52,037 nt of DNA from a virus. The translations under genes were made by a program, and so were the position numbers. Under the pieces are notes generated by a model. The model was not told where the DNA came from, did not search any database, and saw nothing but the letters and a program-made list of their open reading frames with translations. The DNA lies in the IMG/VR virus record IMGVR_UViG_3300042445_003306, positions 1-52,037 of that record, one strand, 5' to 3'. The number at the start of each line of letters is the position of its first letter. The stretch's first letter is position 1. Shown here in pieces: positions 8,293 to 14,665 of this stretch.

Positions 8293-8873
8293 CACCTGTA
8301 GCGCCCAAAACAAAAACCACACTCGTCTTGACTGCAGGCTTTCAGGCCTGCGGATTCTTTAGTGCGCGCAGTACAGTTCGCAACATGATTGTGGGCGGCG
8401 TTAAAGCATATGACCTGTATGGCAATATTCATGATTGGGATAGCTGGATTGCAAATGATGAATATCTTGTGCCAGATCATCCAGCGTTGCGCAGTGTTGA
8501 TAGCAGCTGGGCTGTGCCTACAATTGTAGTGATCCCAGGATGGTTTGGCACTTTTGGCAAGAGGCGCAATCGTGTCATCAACTTGAGACAGCTATACTAT
8601 GTGTATGATGGCGAATGCCAATACTGTCTCAAAAAGATTCCATTTACGGCTGCAACACGTGATCATGTATTGCCACGCAGTCGAGGTGGAAGCAATGATG
8701 ACAGCAACATTGTATTGAGTTGCAAAAAGTGTAACAGCAAAAAGAGCAACAAGTTTCCATATCAGAACATCAAAGGCAGCAGTGTCAAACCAAAGATTCT
8801 TAATGATGTGGAGTTTACAGCACTAAGTGAAAAAGTAGAGATTCGAGAAGAGTGGAAAACCTTCCTTGTATAA
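8289..8873 (+). CDS. HNH endonuclease
   Basis: Zinc-bound HNH nuclease core: CQYC, then the first His in RDHVLPRSRGG, the Asn in DDSNIVLSC and CKKCNSKKSNK. This order (CxxC-H-N-CxxC-NxxK) is the standard HNH module with structural zinc, located in residues about 110-160 of 194. The N-terminal part (residues 1-105) matches no domain I know. Possibly a homing enzyme or a T4-like intron-less HNH. A late promoter overlaps its stop. Confidence 0.85.
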   Translation: MTPVAPKTKTTLVLTAGFQACGFFSARSTVRNMIVGGVKAYDLYGNIHDWDSWIANDEYLVPDHPALRSVDSSWAVPTIVVIPGWFGTFGKRRNRVINLRQLYYVYDGECQYCLKKIPFTAATRDHVLPRSRGGSNDDSNIVLSCKKCNSKKSNKFPYQNIKGSSVKPKILNDVEFTALSEKVEIREEWKTFLV

Positions 8874-8876
8874 ATA
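8869..8876 (+). promoter_or_regulatory. T4-type late promoter TATAAATA
   Basis: Exact TATAAATA, 9 nt upstream of the ATG at 8886. Confidence 0.75.
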
Positions 8877-8885
8877 AACTATAAT

Positions 8886-9257
8886 ATGAATATCACAACT
8901 GCATATCGTCAAATGGCTCAAGAATCTTATGATGCGTCGATGGCGGCCGAACAAACGCAATTGGACGAGGCTGCAATTAAATCTCAAATCATTAAGGATG
9001 GTTACATATACTTTCCTGACGATGACGAACTATATAAGGTTAGCCCATACAAGCTTATTGGCAAAGCTAGTAAGCTAGGCGCACTTGGTGTGCAAAAGTG
9101 GTATAGCGTAAATGTTGCGACTGGTGAGGATCTTGATGACGCTGGCCTAGCTGAAATTGATGCCGATGAAAAAGGACGCTGGTTTACTGTTACTAAAAAC
9201 ATTAAAGACACCGATGCGGCGCTTATTTCAAGCGAACCCAATAACATTTACTTATAA
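8886..9257 (+). CDS. Late protein with leader (putative internal head protein), 123 aa
   Basis: The N-terminus (TAYRQMAQESYDASMAAEQT) is a diverged version of the AYRAMLAEQ leader of the next genes. It is transcribed from a TATAAATA late promoter. The acidic body contains QLDEA, a possible (L/I)xE maturation-protease site. By analogy with T4 internal proteins it may be packaged into the prohead via the leader; this is inference. No enzymatic motif is seen. Confidence 0.65.
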   Translation: MNITTAYRQMAQESYDASMAAEQTQLDEAAIKSQIIKDGYIYFPDDDELYKVSPYKLIGKASKLGALGVQKWYSVNVATGEDLDDAGLAEIDADEKGRWFTVTKNIKDTDAALISSEPNNIYL

Positions 9258-9260
9258 ATA
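9253..9260 (+). promoter_or_regulatory. T4-type late promoter TATAAATA
   Basis: Exact TATAAATA overlapping the preceding stop codon, 11 nt before the ATG at 9272. Confidence 0.75.
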
Positions 9261-9271
9261 AGGTACAATCT

Positions 9272-10081
9272 ATGAATCCAAATATCTCAATCCCACCAAC
9301 AGCAGCTGACGCATATCGTGCAATGTTAGCAGAACAAACATACGCTTCTCTTAAAGAAGTTGCGCTAACCGAAGTAAAACAGGTTACACTTAGTATTCCA
9401 TTTCCTGGCTCCAACGAGAAAAAAGTTCTCGCCCAGGCTAAAGAGATTGGTGTTAAGAATGGATTTACCGTTCTTGGTGGTGAATATGACCGCTATGATG
9501 AAGCAGTATATGTCACAATCAAAGGCGATCTTAGCAAGTTAGCTAAATTTGTTAATAAGTGGATGAGCTCCGACGATAGTGACGAAGAAATTTTAAATGA
9601 CTATAGTGAATCATATGATTCCTCTATAAATGAAGGAAAGATGGTCACATTGACTGTTCCATTTCCTGGGTCAAACGAAGATAAAATTATGGCTCAGGCT
9701 AAAACTCTTGGTAAGACTCATGGCTTTACTGTTCTTGGTGGTGAATACAACCGTTATGACAAAACTGTTGATATTGAACTTAAAGGCGATCTTAGCAAGT
9801 TAGCTAAATTTGTTAATATGTGGATGCGTACTGACGACAGTGACGAGGAAATTTTAAATGACTATAGCGAATCATATGATTCCTCTATAGCTGAAGAAAC
9901 TGAAGCGCCTGATTATGGATTTGCTTCTAATCCTCCTAAAGTTAAGCTTAAGCAATTGAAGGCAGTCATTAAAAAAATTCCTGACAATAAAGTTGATTAC
10001 ATTGTACATGTTCTTGCGCGCCTTGCAAACTTTGAACAAATCAAAGAGATTATGAAGGGTATGAGCGTAAAGAGTAACTAA
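9272..10081 (+). CDS. Late leader-family protein with internal duplication (269 aa)
   Basis: Leader TAADAYRAMLAEQTYASLKE (residues 10-29) followed by two tandem copies of an ~85-residue domain. Each copy starts with V-T-L-S/T-(I/V)-PFPGSNE, contains GFTVLGGEY and ends in DDSDEEILNDYSESYDSSI. LAE|Q and LKE|V fit the (L/I)xE cleavage rule of the T4 head protease. The C-terminal 60 residues are helical and basic. Expressed from the late promoter at 9253. Putative packaged head protein; the domain function is unknown. Confidence 0.7.
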   Translation: MNPNISIPPTAADAYRAMLAEQTYASLKEVALTEVKQVTLSIPFPGSNEKKVLAQAKEIGVKNGFTVLGGEYDRYDEAVYVTIKGDLSKLAKFVNKWMSSDDSDEEILNDYSESYDSSINEGKMVTLTVPFPGSNEDKIMAQAKTLGKTHGFTVLGGEYNRYDKTVDIELKGDLSKLAKFVNMWMRTDDSDEEILNDYSESYDSSIAEETEAPDYGFASNPPKVKLKQLKAVIKKIPDNKVDYIVHVLARLANFEQIKEIMKGMSVKSN

Positions 10082-10092
10082 TAATCTAATTA

Positions 10093-10100
10093 TATAAATA
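10093..10100 (+). promoter_or_regulatory. T4-type late promoter TATAAATA
   Basis: Exact TATAAATA, 11 nt before the ATG at 10112. Confidence 0.75.
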
Positions 10101-10111
10101 AACTACAATCT

Positions 10112-10615
10112 ATGGACAACAATATCTCAACTGCAGCCGATGCATATCGTGCAATGTTAGCAGAACAAACATACGCCTCTCTTGAAGAAGCTGCACATGA
10201 AGTGCTTTCAGAAGGTAAGTATATAATTTCAGTTGACAACTTAAAGAAATCTTTTAAAGCGCTTTCATCGGCTCAAAACGGCTTAGATGTGGCAATAAAA
10301 GACTATGATTCAATTGAAGGCCATAGCGGTCATGGTTCAGGCCATCATCAAGCTGGAACGGTTATTGTATATTATCGCAAAAAAATTAAAGAACATATCA
10401 ATGCGATGATTGAAATTCAAGAGGGTTTAATGGAGCAAGGTGAAATGACAAAGCTATTGCAACGTGCTTTCATTGATGAATTGGAGGATAATGTTGAATC
10501 ATTGCAAAAACAAATTGAATCTCGTGATGATAATAATTATATTCTTAAGACTCAATTAAGCTCACGTAAAGCAGTGCTCGCTAAAGCAAAAGCAGATCTT
10601 AAGACTTTTAAATAA
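10112..10615 (+). CDS. Late leader-family protein (167 aa)
   Basis: Begins with the same TAADAYRAMLAEQTYASLEE leader as its neighbours, then a helical, probably coiled-coil body with a Gly/His-rich patch (HSGHGSGHHQAG, about residues 71-82). Candidate protease sites are LAE|Q and LEE|A. Late-transcribed. No known domain in the body. Confidence 0.7.
   Translation: MDNNISTAADAYRAMLAEQTYASLEEAAHEVLSEGKYIISVDNLKKSFKALSSAQNGLDVAIKDYDSIEGHSGHGSGHHQAGTVIVYYRKKIKEHINAMIEIQEGLMEQGEMTKLLQRAFIDELEDNVESLQKQIESRDDNNYILKTQLSSRKAVLAKAKADLKTFK
10607..10614 (+). promoter_or_regulatory. Variant late promoter TTTAAATA
   Basis: TTTAAATA (one mismatch to TATAAATA) inside the 3' end of the preceding gene. The downstream sequence AACTACAATCT before the ATG is identical to that after the 10093 promoter. 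Confidence 0.5.
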
Positions 10616-10625
10616 ACTACAATCT

Positions 10626-10769
10626 ATGAACGACCACATCTCAATCCCACCAACAGCAGCTGACGCATATCGTGCAATGTTAGCTGAACAAACATACGCC
10701 TCTCTTGAAGAAGCAGCCGATGCCATTGAAAAAGCTGGTGGTAAACGACCAAAGATTGTAAAGGCGTAA
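10626..10769 (+). CDS. 47-aa protein that is almost only the leader
   Basis: MNDHISIPPTAADAYRAMLAE and the rest of the shared leader (to SLEEAAD), then only about 15 residues ending KRPKIVKA. DNA is nearly identical to the leader of the 9272 gene. Either a decayed paralog or a functional leader peptide with a short basic cargo. Preceded by the TTTAAATA variant promoter and followed by a consensus late promoter. Confidence 0.6.
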   Translation: MNDHISIPPTAADAYRAMLAEQTYASLEEAADAIEKAGGKRPKIVKA

Positions 10770-10779
10770 CAACAACTTA

Positions 10780-10787
10780 TATAAATA
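10780..10787 (+). promoter_or_regulatory. T4-type late promoter TATAAATA
   Basis: Exact TATAAATA, 6 nt before the ATG at 10794. Confidence 0.7.
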
Positions 10788-10793
10788 AAGTAT

Positions 10794-11489
10794 ATGAACA
10801 ACAACAATATATCAACAGCGGCCAACGCATACCGTGCAATGTTAGCAGAACAAAGAAACCAATTAACCGAAGCTTTTTCATATAAGGATAATGGTGATAA
10901 AAATGAACTCTCTAAGAAAGAAGTAAAGTCTATAATTGATAAGTTTTGCGATAAACACAATTTGACTGTAGATTGGTATCCGGCTGCTAAAGATAGATTA
11001 GGTTGGTTTAAAGATGATGGCGATTTAAGCGTCAGAGTTAAAAAAAGTGATGCAGATACTCCTTCGTCTCCGCACATTGTGATACAATTCTCATGGTATA
11101 ATAATGGGATGTTGGTTGGTCTTCATGGCTATAAAGACAATCTTATGAAAGCTAAGCCTATTGATAAGGTTACATCTTCTGACGTTGAAGGCGCATTTGA
11201 AGCACAAATTGCTGGAGTAAAACCGGTTAAAGGTACTGTTGCTAAAATTAAAGAAGTTGCGCTTAAAACACTCTCTAAGATTAACAATGTTGATATTACA
11301 GCAGCCGATATTAAAACCGCAGAAGCAGACGTTGATGATGCTGGTATTACTCGCATTTTGATTCCTAGCACGTGTGTCATATACCTCTTGACCAATGCTG
11401 ACATTAAGGAATATGAATTTGGTGATAGTGACAATGAAGACCTGTTCTCTGTAGGCAATGGACAAAAACTTGTTGTTGTAGCAATCTAA
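10794..11489 (+). CDS. Late leader-family protein (231 aa)
   Basis: N-terminal NISTAANAYRAMLAEQRNQL matches the shared leader, followed by a soluble alpha/beta body without recognised motifs. LAE|Q is the expected processing site. Transcribed from the late promoter at 10780. Putative prohead-packaged protein; the body is unrelated to those of its neighbours, as in T4 internal proteins, which share the leader but not the cargo. Confidence 0.7.
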   Translation: MNNNNISTAANAYRAMLAEQRNQLTEAFSYKDNGDKNELSKKEVKSIIDKFCDKHNLTVDWYPAAKDRLGWFKDDGDLSVRVKKSDADTPSSPHIVIQFSWYNNGMLVGLHGYKDNLMKAKPIDKVTSSDVEGAFEAQIAGVKPVKGTVAKIKEVALKTLSKINNVDITAADIKTAEADVDDAGITRILIPSTCVIYLLTNADIKEYEFGDSDNEDLFSVGNGQKLVVVAI

Positions 11490-11492
11490 TTG

Positions 11493-11500
11493 TATAAATA
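11493..11500 (+). promoter_or_regulatory. T4-type late promoter TATAAATA
   Basis: Exact TATAAATA, 6 nt before an ATG at 11507. Confidence 0.65.
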
Positions 11501-11506
11501 AAGCGT

Positions 11507-11605
11507 ATGGTACAGGACAAACATAATAATACAGCAAACGAGCAGCTCGCAGGACCTGCGCCGTTCCGCTGCAGTATTATATCAAAGGGACTTCCGCCCG
11601 CATAG
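11507..11605 (+). CDS. Possible 32-aa late peptide
   Basis: MVQDKHNNTANEQLAGPA... 32 codons, correctly spaced behind a consensus late promoter and before a terminator. Too short for homology. It could be a remnant of the leader family (TANEQLAG resembles TAADAYRAMLAEQ only faintly). Confidence 0.35.
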   Translation: MVQDKHNNTANEQLAGPAPFRCSIISKGLPPA

Positions 11606-11634
11606 AATCCAGACACCGTAAATTTAAAACACTT

Positions 11635-11668
11635 ACCTTTGTTCTGGAAACGGAACAAAGGTTTTTTA
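11635..11668 (+). terminator. Rho-independent terminator ending the late block
   Basis: Stem ACCTTTGTTC (11635-11644) / GAACAAAGGT (11653-11662), then a T tract to 11667. Confidence 0.85.
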
Positions 11669-11693
11669 TTTTTACATTTTAGACAAAAACTCC

Positions 11694-11722
11694 TTTACAA
11701 ATCTCAATTTTTAGATTATAAT
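11694..11722 (+). promoter_or_regulatory. sigma70-type promoter of the tRNA array
   Basis: TTTACA at 11694-11699, 17-bp spacer, TATAAT at 11717-11722. Followed by a GGCAAC/GTTGCC hairpin (11738-11754) with a T run, which could attenuate, and then the first tRNA at 11917. Confidence 0.75.
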
Positions 11723-11754
11723 AATCGCATAACAAACGGCAACAACAAGTTGCC

Positions 11755-11916
11755 CAACATTTTTTCAAAATCTCAATGCGCGCCTTGTGCTACAAACAAG
11801 GTAACGACCGTGGTTGAACGGCTTGGATCTGAAAAGAGATGCAATGACAGTAAGTTTAAATATGGAGCCGTGAGTCCCTTAGCGCACACCAATGCGCAAC
11901 TCACAAATTTTCAAAA
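11755..11916 (+). ncRNA. Structured leader of the tRNA array, no gene seen
   Basis: No convincing ORF or tRNA. Hairpins are visible: CCTTG/CAAGG, CCGT/ACGG, and GTGAGT/ACTCAC enclosing GCGC/GCGC just before AAATTTT. It resembles the other structured spacers of the array. Confidence 0.35.
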
Positions 11917-11991
11917 CCTCCTGTAGCTCATCGGAAGAGCGGCTTCTTTATAAGGGGCGGGTAGTTGGGTCAGCACCAACCAGGAGGACCA
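11917..11991 (+). tRNA. tRNA-Ile(UAU)
   Basis: Acceptor CCTCCTG/CAGGAGG perfect, D stem GCTC/GAGC, anticodon stem GCTTC/GGGGC (G:U pairs) with loop TTTATAA giving anticodon TAT, T stem GTTGG/CCAAC, encoded CCA. Reads AUA without needing lysidine. Confidence 0.85.
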
Positions 11992-12009
11992 ATTTGCAAA
12001 CGGACTCAC

Positions 12010-12086
12010 GGAAAGTGGCGACGCACATGAGTGATTAAGTTCACGTCTTCGGATCAACATGACAAGTATGCCTGTAGAAGCTTTCC
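12010..12086 (+). ncRNA. tRNA-sized structured element (77 nt)
   Basis: Closed by GGAAAG/CTTTCC; internal GTGA/TCAC and ACTCA/TGAGT pairings compete. Not a canonical tRNA (no T arm, no CCA). Followed by AAATTTT like the tRNAs. Confidence 0.4.
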
Positions 12087-12095
12087 AAATTTTCA

Positions 12096-12172
12096 CGGAT
12101 ATTAGCTCAGCCTGTTAGAGCGCTGCGTTTGGGACGCAGAAGTCGTAGGTTAGAATCCTACATATCCGACCA
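12096..12172 (+). tRNA. tRNA-Pro(UGG)
   Basis: Acceptor CGGATAT/ATATCCG, anticodon stem CTGCG/CGCAG with loop TTTGGGA (anticodon TGG), T arm GTAGG/CCTAC, encoded CCA. Confidence 0.93.
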
Positions 12173-12179
12173 GCTTAAA

Positions 12180-12269
12180 GGAACGGTGGCTGAGTGGTCT
12201 AAAGTACTCCCTTGCTAAGGGAACGTGGCAGCAATGTCACCGTGGGTTCAAATCCCACTCGTTCCGCCA
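12180..12269 (+). tRNA. tRNA-Ser(GCU)
   Basis: Acceptor GGAACGG/TCGTTCC, anticodon loop TTGCTAA (GCT), long variable arm, T arm GTGGG/CCCAC, G discriminator and CCA. A normal class II serine tRNA. Confidence 0.93.
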
Positions 12270-12293
12270 ATCTCAAACCAATATATAAACTAT

Positions 12294-12530
12294 ATGAAAC
12301 AAACATACACACTAGCAAGCAGCGAATTTTGCGGACCATGCAAGATGATTAAGAAGTATCTCGCAGAGAATAGTATCTCCGTGGCTGTGATCAATATGGA
12401 AGATGATCAAAAGTTTTTCATGGAAAACGGTATCAAGACTGTTCCCGTTCTCCTAAGCTCTGATGGCGCCAGATATGCTGGTGTTGATGCCATTCTGGGC
12501 CATTTTTCAGCAAAAGCTGTAACTTGTTGA
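12294..12530 (+). CDS. Thioredoxin/glutaredoxin-like protein (78 aa)
   Basis: Short redoxin: active site SSEFCGPCKMIKKYL (CGPC near residues 14-17) and cis-Pro segment KTVPVL. At 78 aa it is glutaredoxin/NrdC-sized but has the thioredoxin CGPC motif. Probable electron donor to the phage NrdA. The start at 12294 follows the tRNA-Ser directly; earlier in-frame ATGs lie inside the tRNA. Its C-terminus (KAVTC-stop) is made by the GTAACTTGTTGA element of the downstream promoter cassette. Confidence 0.85.
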   Translation: MKQTYTLASSEFCGPCKMIKKYLAENSISVAVINMEDDQKFFMENGIKTVPVLLSSDGARYAGVDAILGHFSAKAVTC

Positions 12531-12602
12531 TTTTCAACGGCTAAAAATAAATGCAAAAACATGCATTTTTTCCTTTACAAAGCCGATTTTTTGTGGTATA
12601 AT
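12516..12602 (+). promoter_or_regulatory. Early promoter cassette (copy 2), drives structured RNA region
   Basis: GTTGATTTTCAAC inverted repeat, ATGCA/TGCAT pair, TTTACA at 12574-12579, 17 bp, TATAAT at 12597-12602, leader GTAAGGCGAAAC. No ORF follows; the transcript runs into the structured RNA/tRNA region. Confidence 0.75.
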
Positions 12603-12616
12603 AATTCTGTAAGGCG

Positions 12617-12696
12617 AAACTAATTCCCCAAACCGAAGCTAAATAAGATCTGGATTTAATAATACTTTCTTGTTTACAAGTTGCAGAAATTAGTTT
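12617..12696 (+). ncRNA. Structured element closed by AAACTAATT/AATTAGTTT (80 nt)
   Basis: 9-bp perfect terminal stem (12617-12625 / 12688-12696), internal CTTG/CAAG hairpin. Not a tRNA. No ORF. Confidence 0.4.
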
Positions 12697-12800
12697 ACAA
12701 TTACAACACGATCAAACTGGTTGAGATTCAAAACCTCGGCTGATGCGATTCCTTCAAGGCAAAGTCTTGATTGTAGCTTGTTCTCCAAATATGATTGTTG

Positions 12801-12898
12801 CTAGGCGAAGGGCTAATAACCCTGCTGAACGGTGAAAATCCGTTCCGTTAATCACTACGCTCTAAATGAGGTTACCGCCTCGGAATGAGAAGCCCTAG
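12801..12898 (+). ncRNA. Structured element with three hairpins (98 nt)
   Basis: Closed by CTAGG/CCTAG. Contains AGGG-CTAATAA-CCCT (7-nt loop), AACGG-TGAAAAT-CCGTT (7-nt loop) and GAGG-TTACCG-CCTC. The hairpins have tRNA-arm dimensions but the order and sequence are not those of a tRNA. 12697-12800 and 12899-12932 show no gene. Confidence 0.4.
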
Positions 12899-12932
12899 TT
12901 AAAATCATTGAGGTCATGTTGAGTGACAATCA

Positions 12933-13007
12933 TGTTTGGACCACAACATTTCTTTGACAACATTTTGATTTTGAAACCCAGGAGCATTCAGTCCCTGGTA
13001 CCAAACA
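12933..13007 (+). ncRNA. tRNA-length element with 7-bp acceptor-like stem (75 nt)
   Basis: TGTTTGG/CCAAACA is a perfect 7-bp terminal stem enclosing exactly 61 nt, as in a tRNA. A CCAGG/CCTGG hairpin sits near the T-arm position, but no anticodon arm with T33 can be drawn and no CCA is encoded. Confidence 0.4.
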
Positions 13008-13112
13008 AGAAGAATGTGATTCCGCTCCTCGCTTTGAGTTGAAGCCGTTCACAAGTAAAACTTCACTGAAAACACTTTTAGGTGCTCATCCAGCTGATCA
13101 AGGCGGTGAGTT

Positions 13113-13202
13113 AAACGTGCGATCAGTACGGCCTTTAAATTTTAATAGCACGTTTGATTATTGCGGCGAGCGACTGCAAGACCAGTGGTCGCAATAATCA
13201 AA
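13113..13202 (+). ncRNA. Two overlapping strong hairpins
   Basis: AAACGTGC (13113-13120) pairs with GCACGTTT (13148-13155). TTTGATTATTGCG (13153-13165) pairs with CGCAATAATCAAA (13190-13202), 13 bp perfect. They share TTT at 13153-13155, so their ends compete. 13008-13112 holds no gene I can see. Confidence 0.45.
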
Positions 13203-13226
13203 AGGAATTAGTGTAATACTTTTAAT

Positions 13227-13301
13227 CGCGGGTTAATCGAGTGGTTCAGATAGGTGTCTCATAAGCATCTCACGGGAGTTCGAATCTTCCACCCGCAACC
13301 A
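13227..13301 (+). tRNA. Initiator-type tRNA-fMet(CAU)
   Basis: Acceptor CGCGGGT/ACCCGCA leaves C1 opposite A72, the hallmark of bacterial initiator tRNA. Discriminator A and CCA are encoded. Anticodon stem GGTGT/GCATC, loop CTCATAA. The anticodon stem lacks the full GGG/CCC triplet, so initiator identity rests on C1:A72. Confidence 0.8.
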
Positions 13302-13306
13302 ATTTT

Positions 13307-13396
13307 GGGACGAAGGCAACTGTTAGATGCGTTGCGGCGGTCTGTAAAACCTCTACTTAAGAAACACCGTGGGTGCAATTCCCTCTCGGCCCACCA
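13307..13396 (+). tRNA. tRNA-Tyr(GUA)-like, with stem mismatches
   Basis: Acceptor GGGACGA/TCGGCCC with one A:G mismatch; D stem GCAAC/GTTGC; anticodon loop CTGTAAA (GTA) on a stem with one C:T mismatch; variable region long as in bacterial Tyr; T stem with one mismatch; CCA encoded. Could be a decaying duplicate of the Tyr tRNA at 13559. Confidence 0.55.
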
Positions 13397-13400
13397 TCCT

Positions 13401-13546
13401 TTATTGTTAAAGCATCTTTGGTTTGATGCTGTCCATATCGAGAACGGACTATGCCGGAGCATACGAACGAAGTACAAGTTCTATGGTGCAAACGGAAAAT
13501 GCGCTCAAAGGCGCGCGAGGTGGTTCAATTCCACAGACAATAAACA
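13401..13546 (+). ncRNA. tRNA-like shell with variable core, copy 1 (146 nt)
   Basis: Terminal stem TATTGTT/GACAATA (one G:U), D-arm-like AGCATC/GATGCT, GCGC/GCGC variable-arm-like hairpin, and a T arm GGTGG-TTCAATT-CCAC, ending AACA instead of a CCA end. The middle (about 13434-13496) has its own hairpins. The ends are nearly identical to the element at 16211-16345 while the core differs. Confidence 0.55.
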
Positions 13547-13558
13547 TTTTTGATTTTT

Positions 13559-13644
13559 GGGTAGGTATACCGTTAAGGAGACGGTTCAGACTGTAAATCT
13601 GACGCCGCAAGGCTCGCTGGGATCGTTCCCCAGACTGCCCACCA
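13559..13644 (+). tRNA. tRNA-Tyr(GUA)
   Basis: Acceptor GGGTAGG/ACTGCCC (last pair mismatched), anticodon CAGA-CTGTAAA-TCTG, variable arm CGCCGCAAGGC, T arm CTGGG/CCCAG, CCA encoded. Confidence 0.8.
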
Positions 13645-13651
13645 ATTTGTA

Positions 13652-13736
13652 TGAACAGCCGCTTTTCGTGTCTAGGGAAAAGCTCCACAATATCAAGGTT
13701 ATGATATGGCGCTGGTGAAATTCCAGAACGGATTCA
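13652..13736 (+). ncRNA. tRNA-like element with 6-nt hairpin loop (85 nt)
   Basis: Imperfect terminal pairing TGAA..CCG / CGG.TTCA; GCTTTTC/GAAAAGC arm; ATATCA-AGGTTA-TGATAT arm (13690-13707); CTGG-TGAAATT-CCAG T-like arm. No CCA. Confidence 0.4.
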
Positions 13737-13744
13737 AATTTTTA

Positions 13745-13819
13745 CCTGATGTAGCTCAGAGGAAGAGCATCCGCTTGATAAGCGGAAGGTCGAGATATCG
13801 TAATTCTCCATCAGGACCA
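13745..13819 (+). tRNA. tRNA-Ile(GAU)
   Basis: Acceptor CCTGATG/CATCAGG perfect, D stem GCTC/GAGC, anticodon TCCGC-TTGATAA-GCGGA (GAT), T stem GAGA/TCTC region, CCA encoded. Confidence 0.92.
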
Positions 13820-13821
13820 AT

Positions 13822-13895
13822 TGAGGATTAGCATAATGGTAATGCATCTGACTTTGACTCAGAACATAGAAGTTCGATTCTTCTATCCTCTACCA
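13822..13895 (+). tRNA. tRNA-Gln(UUG)
   Basis: Acceptor TGAGGAT/ATCCTCT with unpaired U1:U72 (a weak first pair is a glutamine identity feature), D stem GCAT/ATGC, anticodon TCTGA-CTTTGAC-TCAGA (TTG), T arm, CCA. Confidence 0.9.
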
Positions 13896-13900
13896 ATTTA

Positions 13901-13990
13901 TGGGCTGGTATGATCGAGCTGAGCTGATGATTGCATATTGCAATTGTTCTAAGGAACCTTAAGTGAGTTTGAATCTCACACTGTCCACCA
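13901..13990 (+). tRNA. Degenerate class II tRNA-like gene, identity unclear
   Basis: Good T arm GTGAG-TTTGAAT-CTCAC and CCA end, GTTC/GAAC long variable arm, but the acceptor has two mismatches and the anticodon arm (ATTGCATATTGCAAT) has no U33-type loop. Possibly a pseudo-tRNA. Confidence 0.4.
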
Positions 13991-14027
13991 ATTTCAATGA
14001 GAGATTAGAGGTAAGTTGATATACAAC

Positions 14028-14104
14028 ACCTTCTATAGCATTATGGTAATGCGCCGACATGATATGTTGGAGATTCCCGGGTTCAAATCCCGGAGAAGGG
14101 TGCT
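14028..14104 (+). tRNA. tRNA-like gene, possible Ile(GAU)
   Basis: T arm CCGGG-TTCAAAT-CCCGG and anticodon CCGAC-ATGATAT-GTTGG (GAT) are good, D stem GCAT/ATGC. The acceptor ACCTTCT/AGAAGGG has an A:G first pair and no CCA is encoded (GCT instead). Confidence 0.5.
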
Positions 14105-14157
14105 CTAATAAACAACGAGGCGTCAGACCACGCCTACAACATTGAGAAAATTTTAAT

Positions 14158-14232
14158 GGAGGTAAAGCTTTAATGGTGAAGCATCGAGCTTTTAACTCGA
14201 AGAACTGGGATCGTTACCCAGTGCCTCTACCA
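14158..14232 (+). tRNA. tRNA-Lys(UUU)
   Basis: Acceptor GGAGGTA/TGCCTCT with G:U pairs, anticodon TCGAG-CTTTTAA-CTCGA (TTT), T arm CTGGG/CCCAG, CCA. Confidence 0.9.
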
Positions 14233-14239
14233 ATTTCAT

Positions 14240-14314
14240 GGGGTTGTAGCATAACGGTAATGCACCTGCTTTGCAAGTAGTAGATTGTCAGTTCGAATCT
14301 GACTAGCTCCACCA
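14240..14314 (+). tRNA. tRNA-Ala(UGC)
   Basis: Acceptor GGGGTTG/TAGCTCC contains the G3:U70 alanine identity pair; anticodon loop TTTGCAA (TGC); T arm GTCAG/CTGAC; CCA. Confidence 0.88.
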
Positions 14315-14319
14315 ATTTC

Positions 14320-14414
14320 CCTTGGTATCTACCCGCAATTTGGGTATTGCTCACGAGTGTGAAGCAAGTCAGAAGTTAGGCTGGTCGCGACAGTAATCCT
14401 TCTGATGGCCAAGG
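14320..14414 (+). ncRNA. Four-arm structured RNA (95 nt)
   Basis: Terminal stem CCTTGG/CCAAGG; arms TACCC/GGGTA, TTGCTCAC/GTGAAGCAA and TCAGAAG/CTTCTGA. The order mimics a cloverleaf, but with a long third arm and no tRNA consensus bases. It lies between tRNA-Ala and tRNA-Gly. Confidence 0.5.
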
Positions 14415-14422
14415 CTCTTTTC

Positions 14423-14496
14423 GCGGGATTAGTTTAATGGTAAAATGATAGTCTTCCAAACTGAAGTCGAGAGTTCAATTCTCTCATCCCGCACCA
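14423..14496 (+). tRNA. tRNA-Gly(UCC)
   Basis: Acceptor GCGGGAT/ATCCCGC perfect, anticodon loop CTTCCAA (TCC), T arm GAGAG/CTCTC, CCA. Confidence 0.92.
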
Positions 14497-14503
14497 ATCA
14501 CAA

Positions 14504-14575
14504 TGGGCGATCTCTGGCATGGAGGTCTAAAAACCGAAAGGTATCCTCTGGGTTCGATTCCCAGTCGCTCCACCA
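14504..14575 (+). tRNA. Short atypical tRNA-like gene, identity unclear
   Basis: T arm CTGGG-TTCGATT-CCCAG and CCA are good. The acceptor TGGGCGA/TCGCTCC has a U1:C72 mismatch. The D stem is only CTC/GAG and the anticodon region (GGT-CTAAAA-ACC) has a 6-nt loop. 72 nt in total. Confidence 0.5.
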
Positions 14576-14583
14576 ATCATAAC

Positions 14584-14658
14584 GGGCTGTTAGTAGAATG
14601 GATATAACGTTGCGCTACGAACGCAAAGATCTAGGTTCAATTCCTGGGCGGCCTACCA
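14584..14658 (+). tRNA. tRNA-Arg(ACG)
   Basis: Acceptor GGGCTGT/GCGGCCT with G:U pairs, anticodon TTGCG-CTACGAA-CGCAA (ACG), T arm CTAGG/CCTGG, CCA. Anticodon A34 would normally be converted to inosine. Confidence 0.9.
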
Positions 14659-14665
14659 ATTTTCG

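Noticed and set aside
12801-12898. Possible tRNA with anticodon-like loop CTAATAA
   Set aside because: No acceptor, D or T arm fits in the right order and AAT would be an unusual anticodon; kept only as a structured element.
13254-13553. Open reading frames on both strands across the tRNA array (for example 13254-13553, 15994-16296, 16997-17203, 17343-17546)
   Set aside because: They run through tRNA genes and strong hairpins, have no promoter or start context and no protein-like composition; they are chance openings in GC-richer RNA genes.
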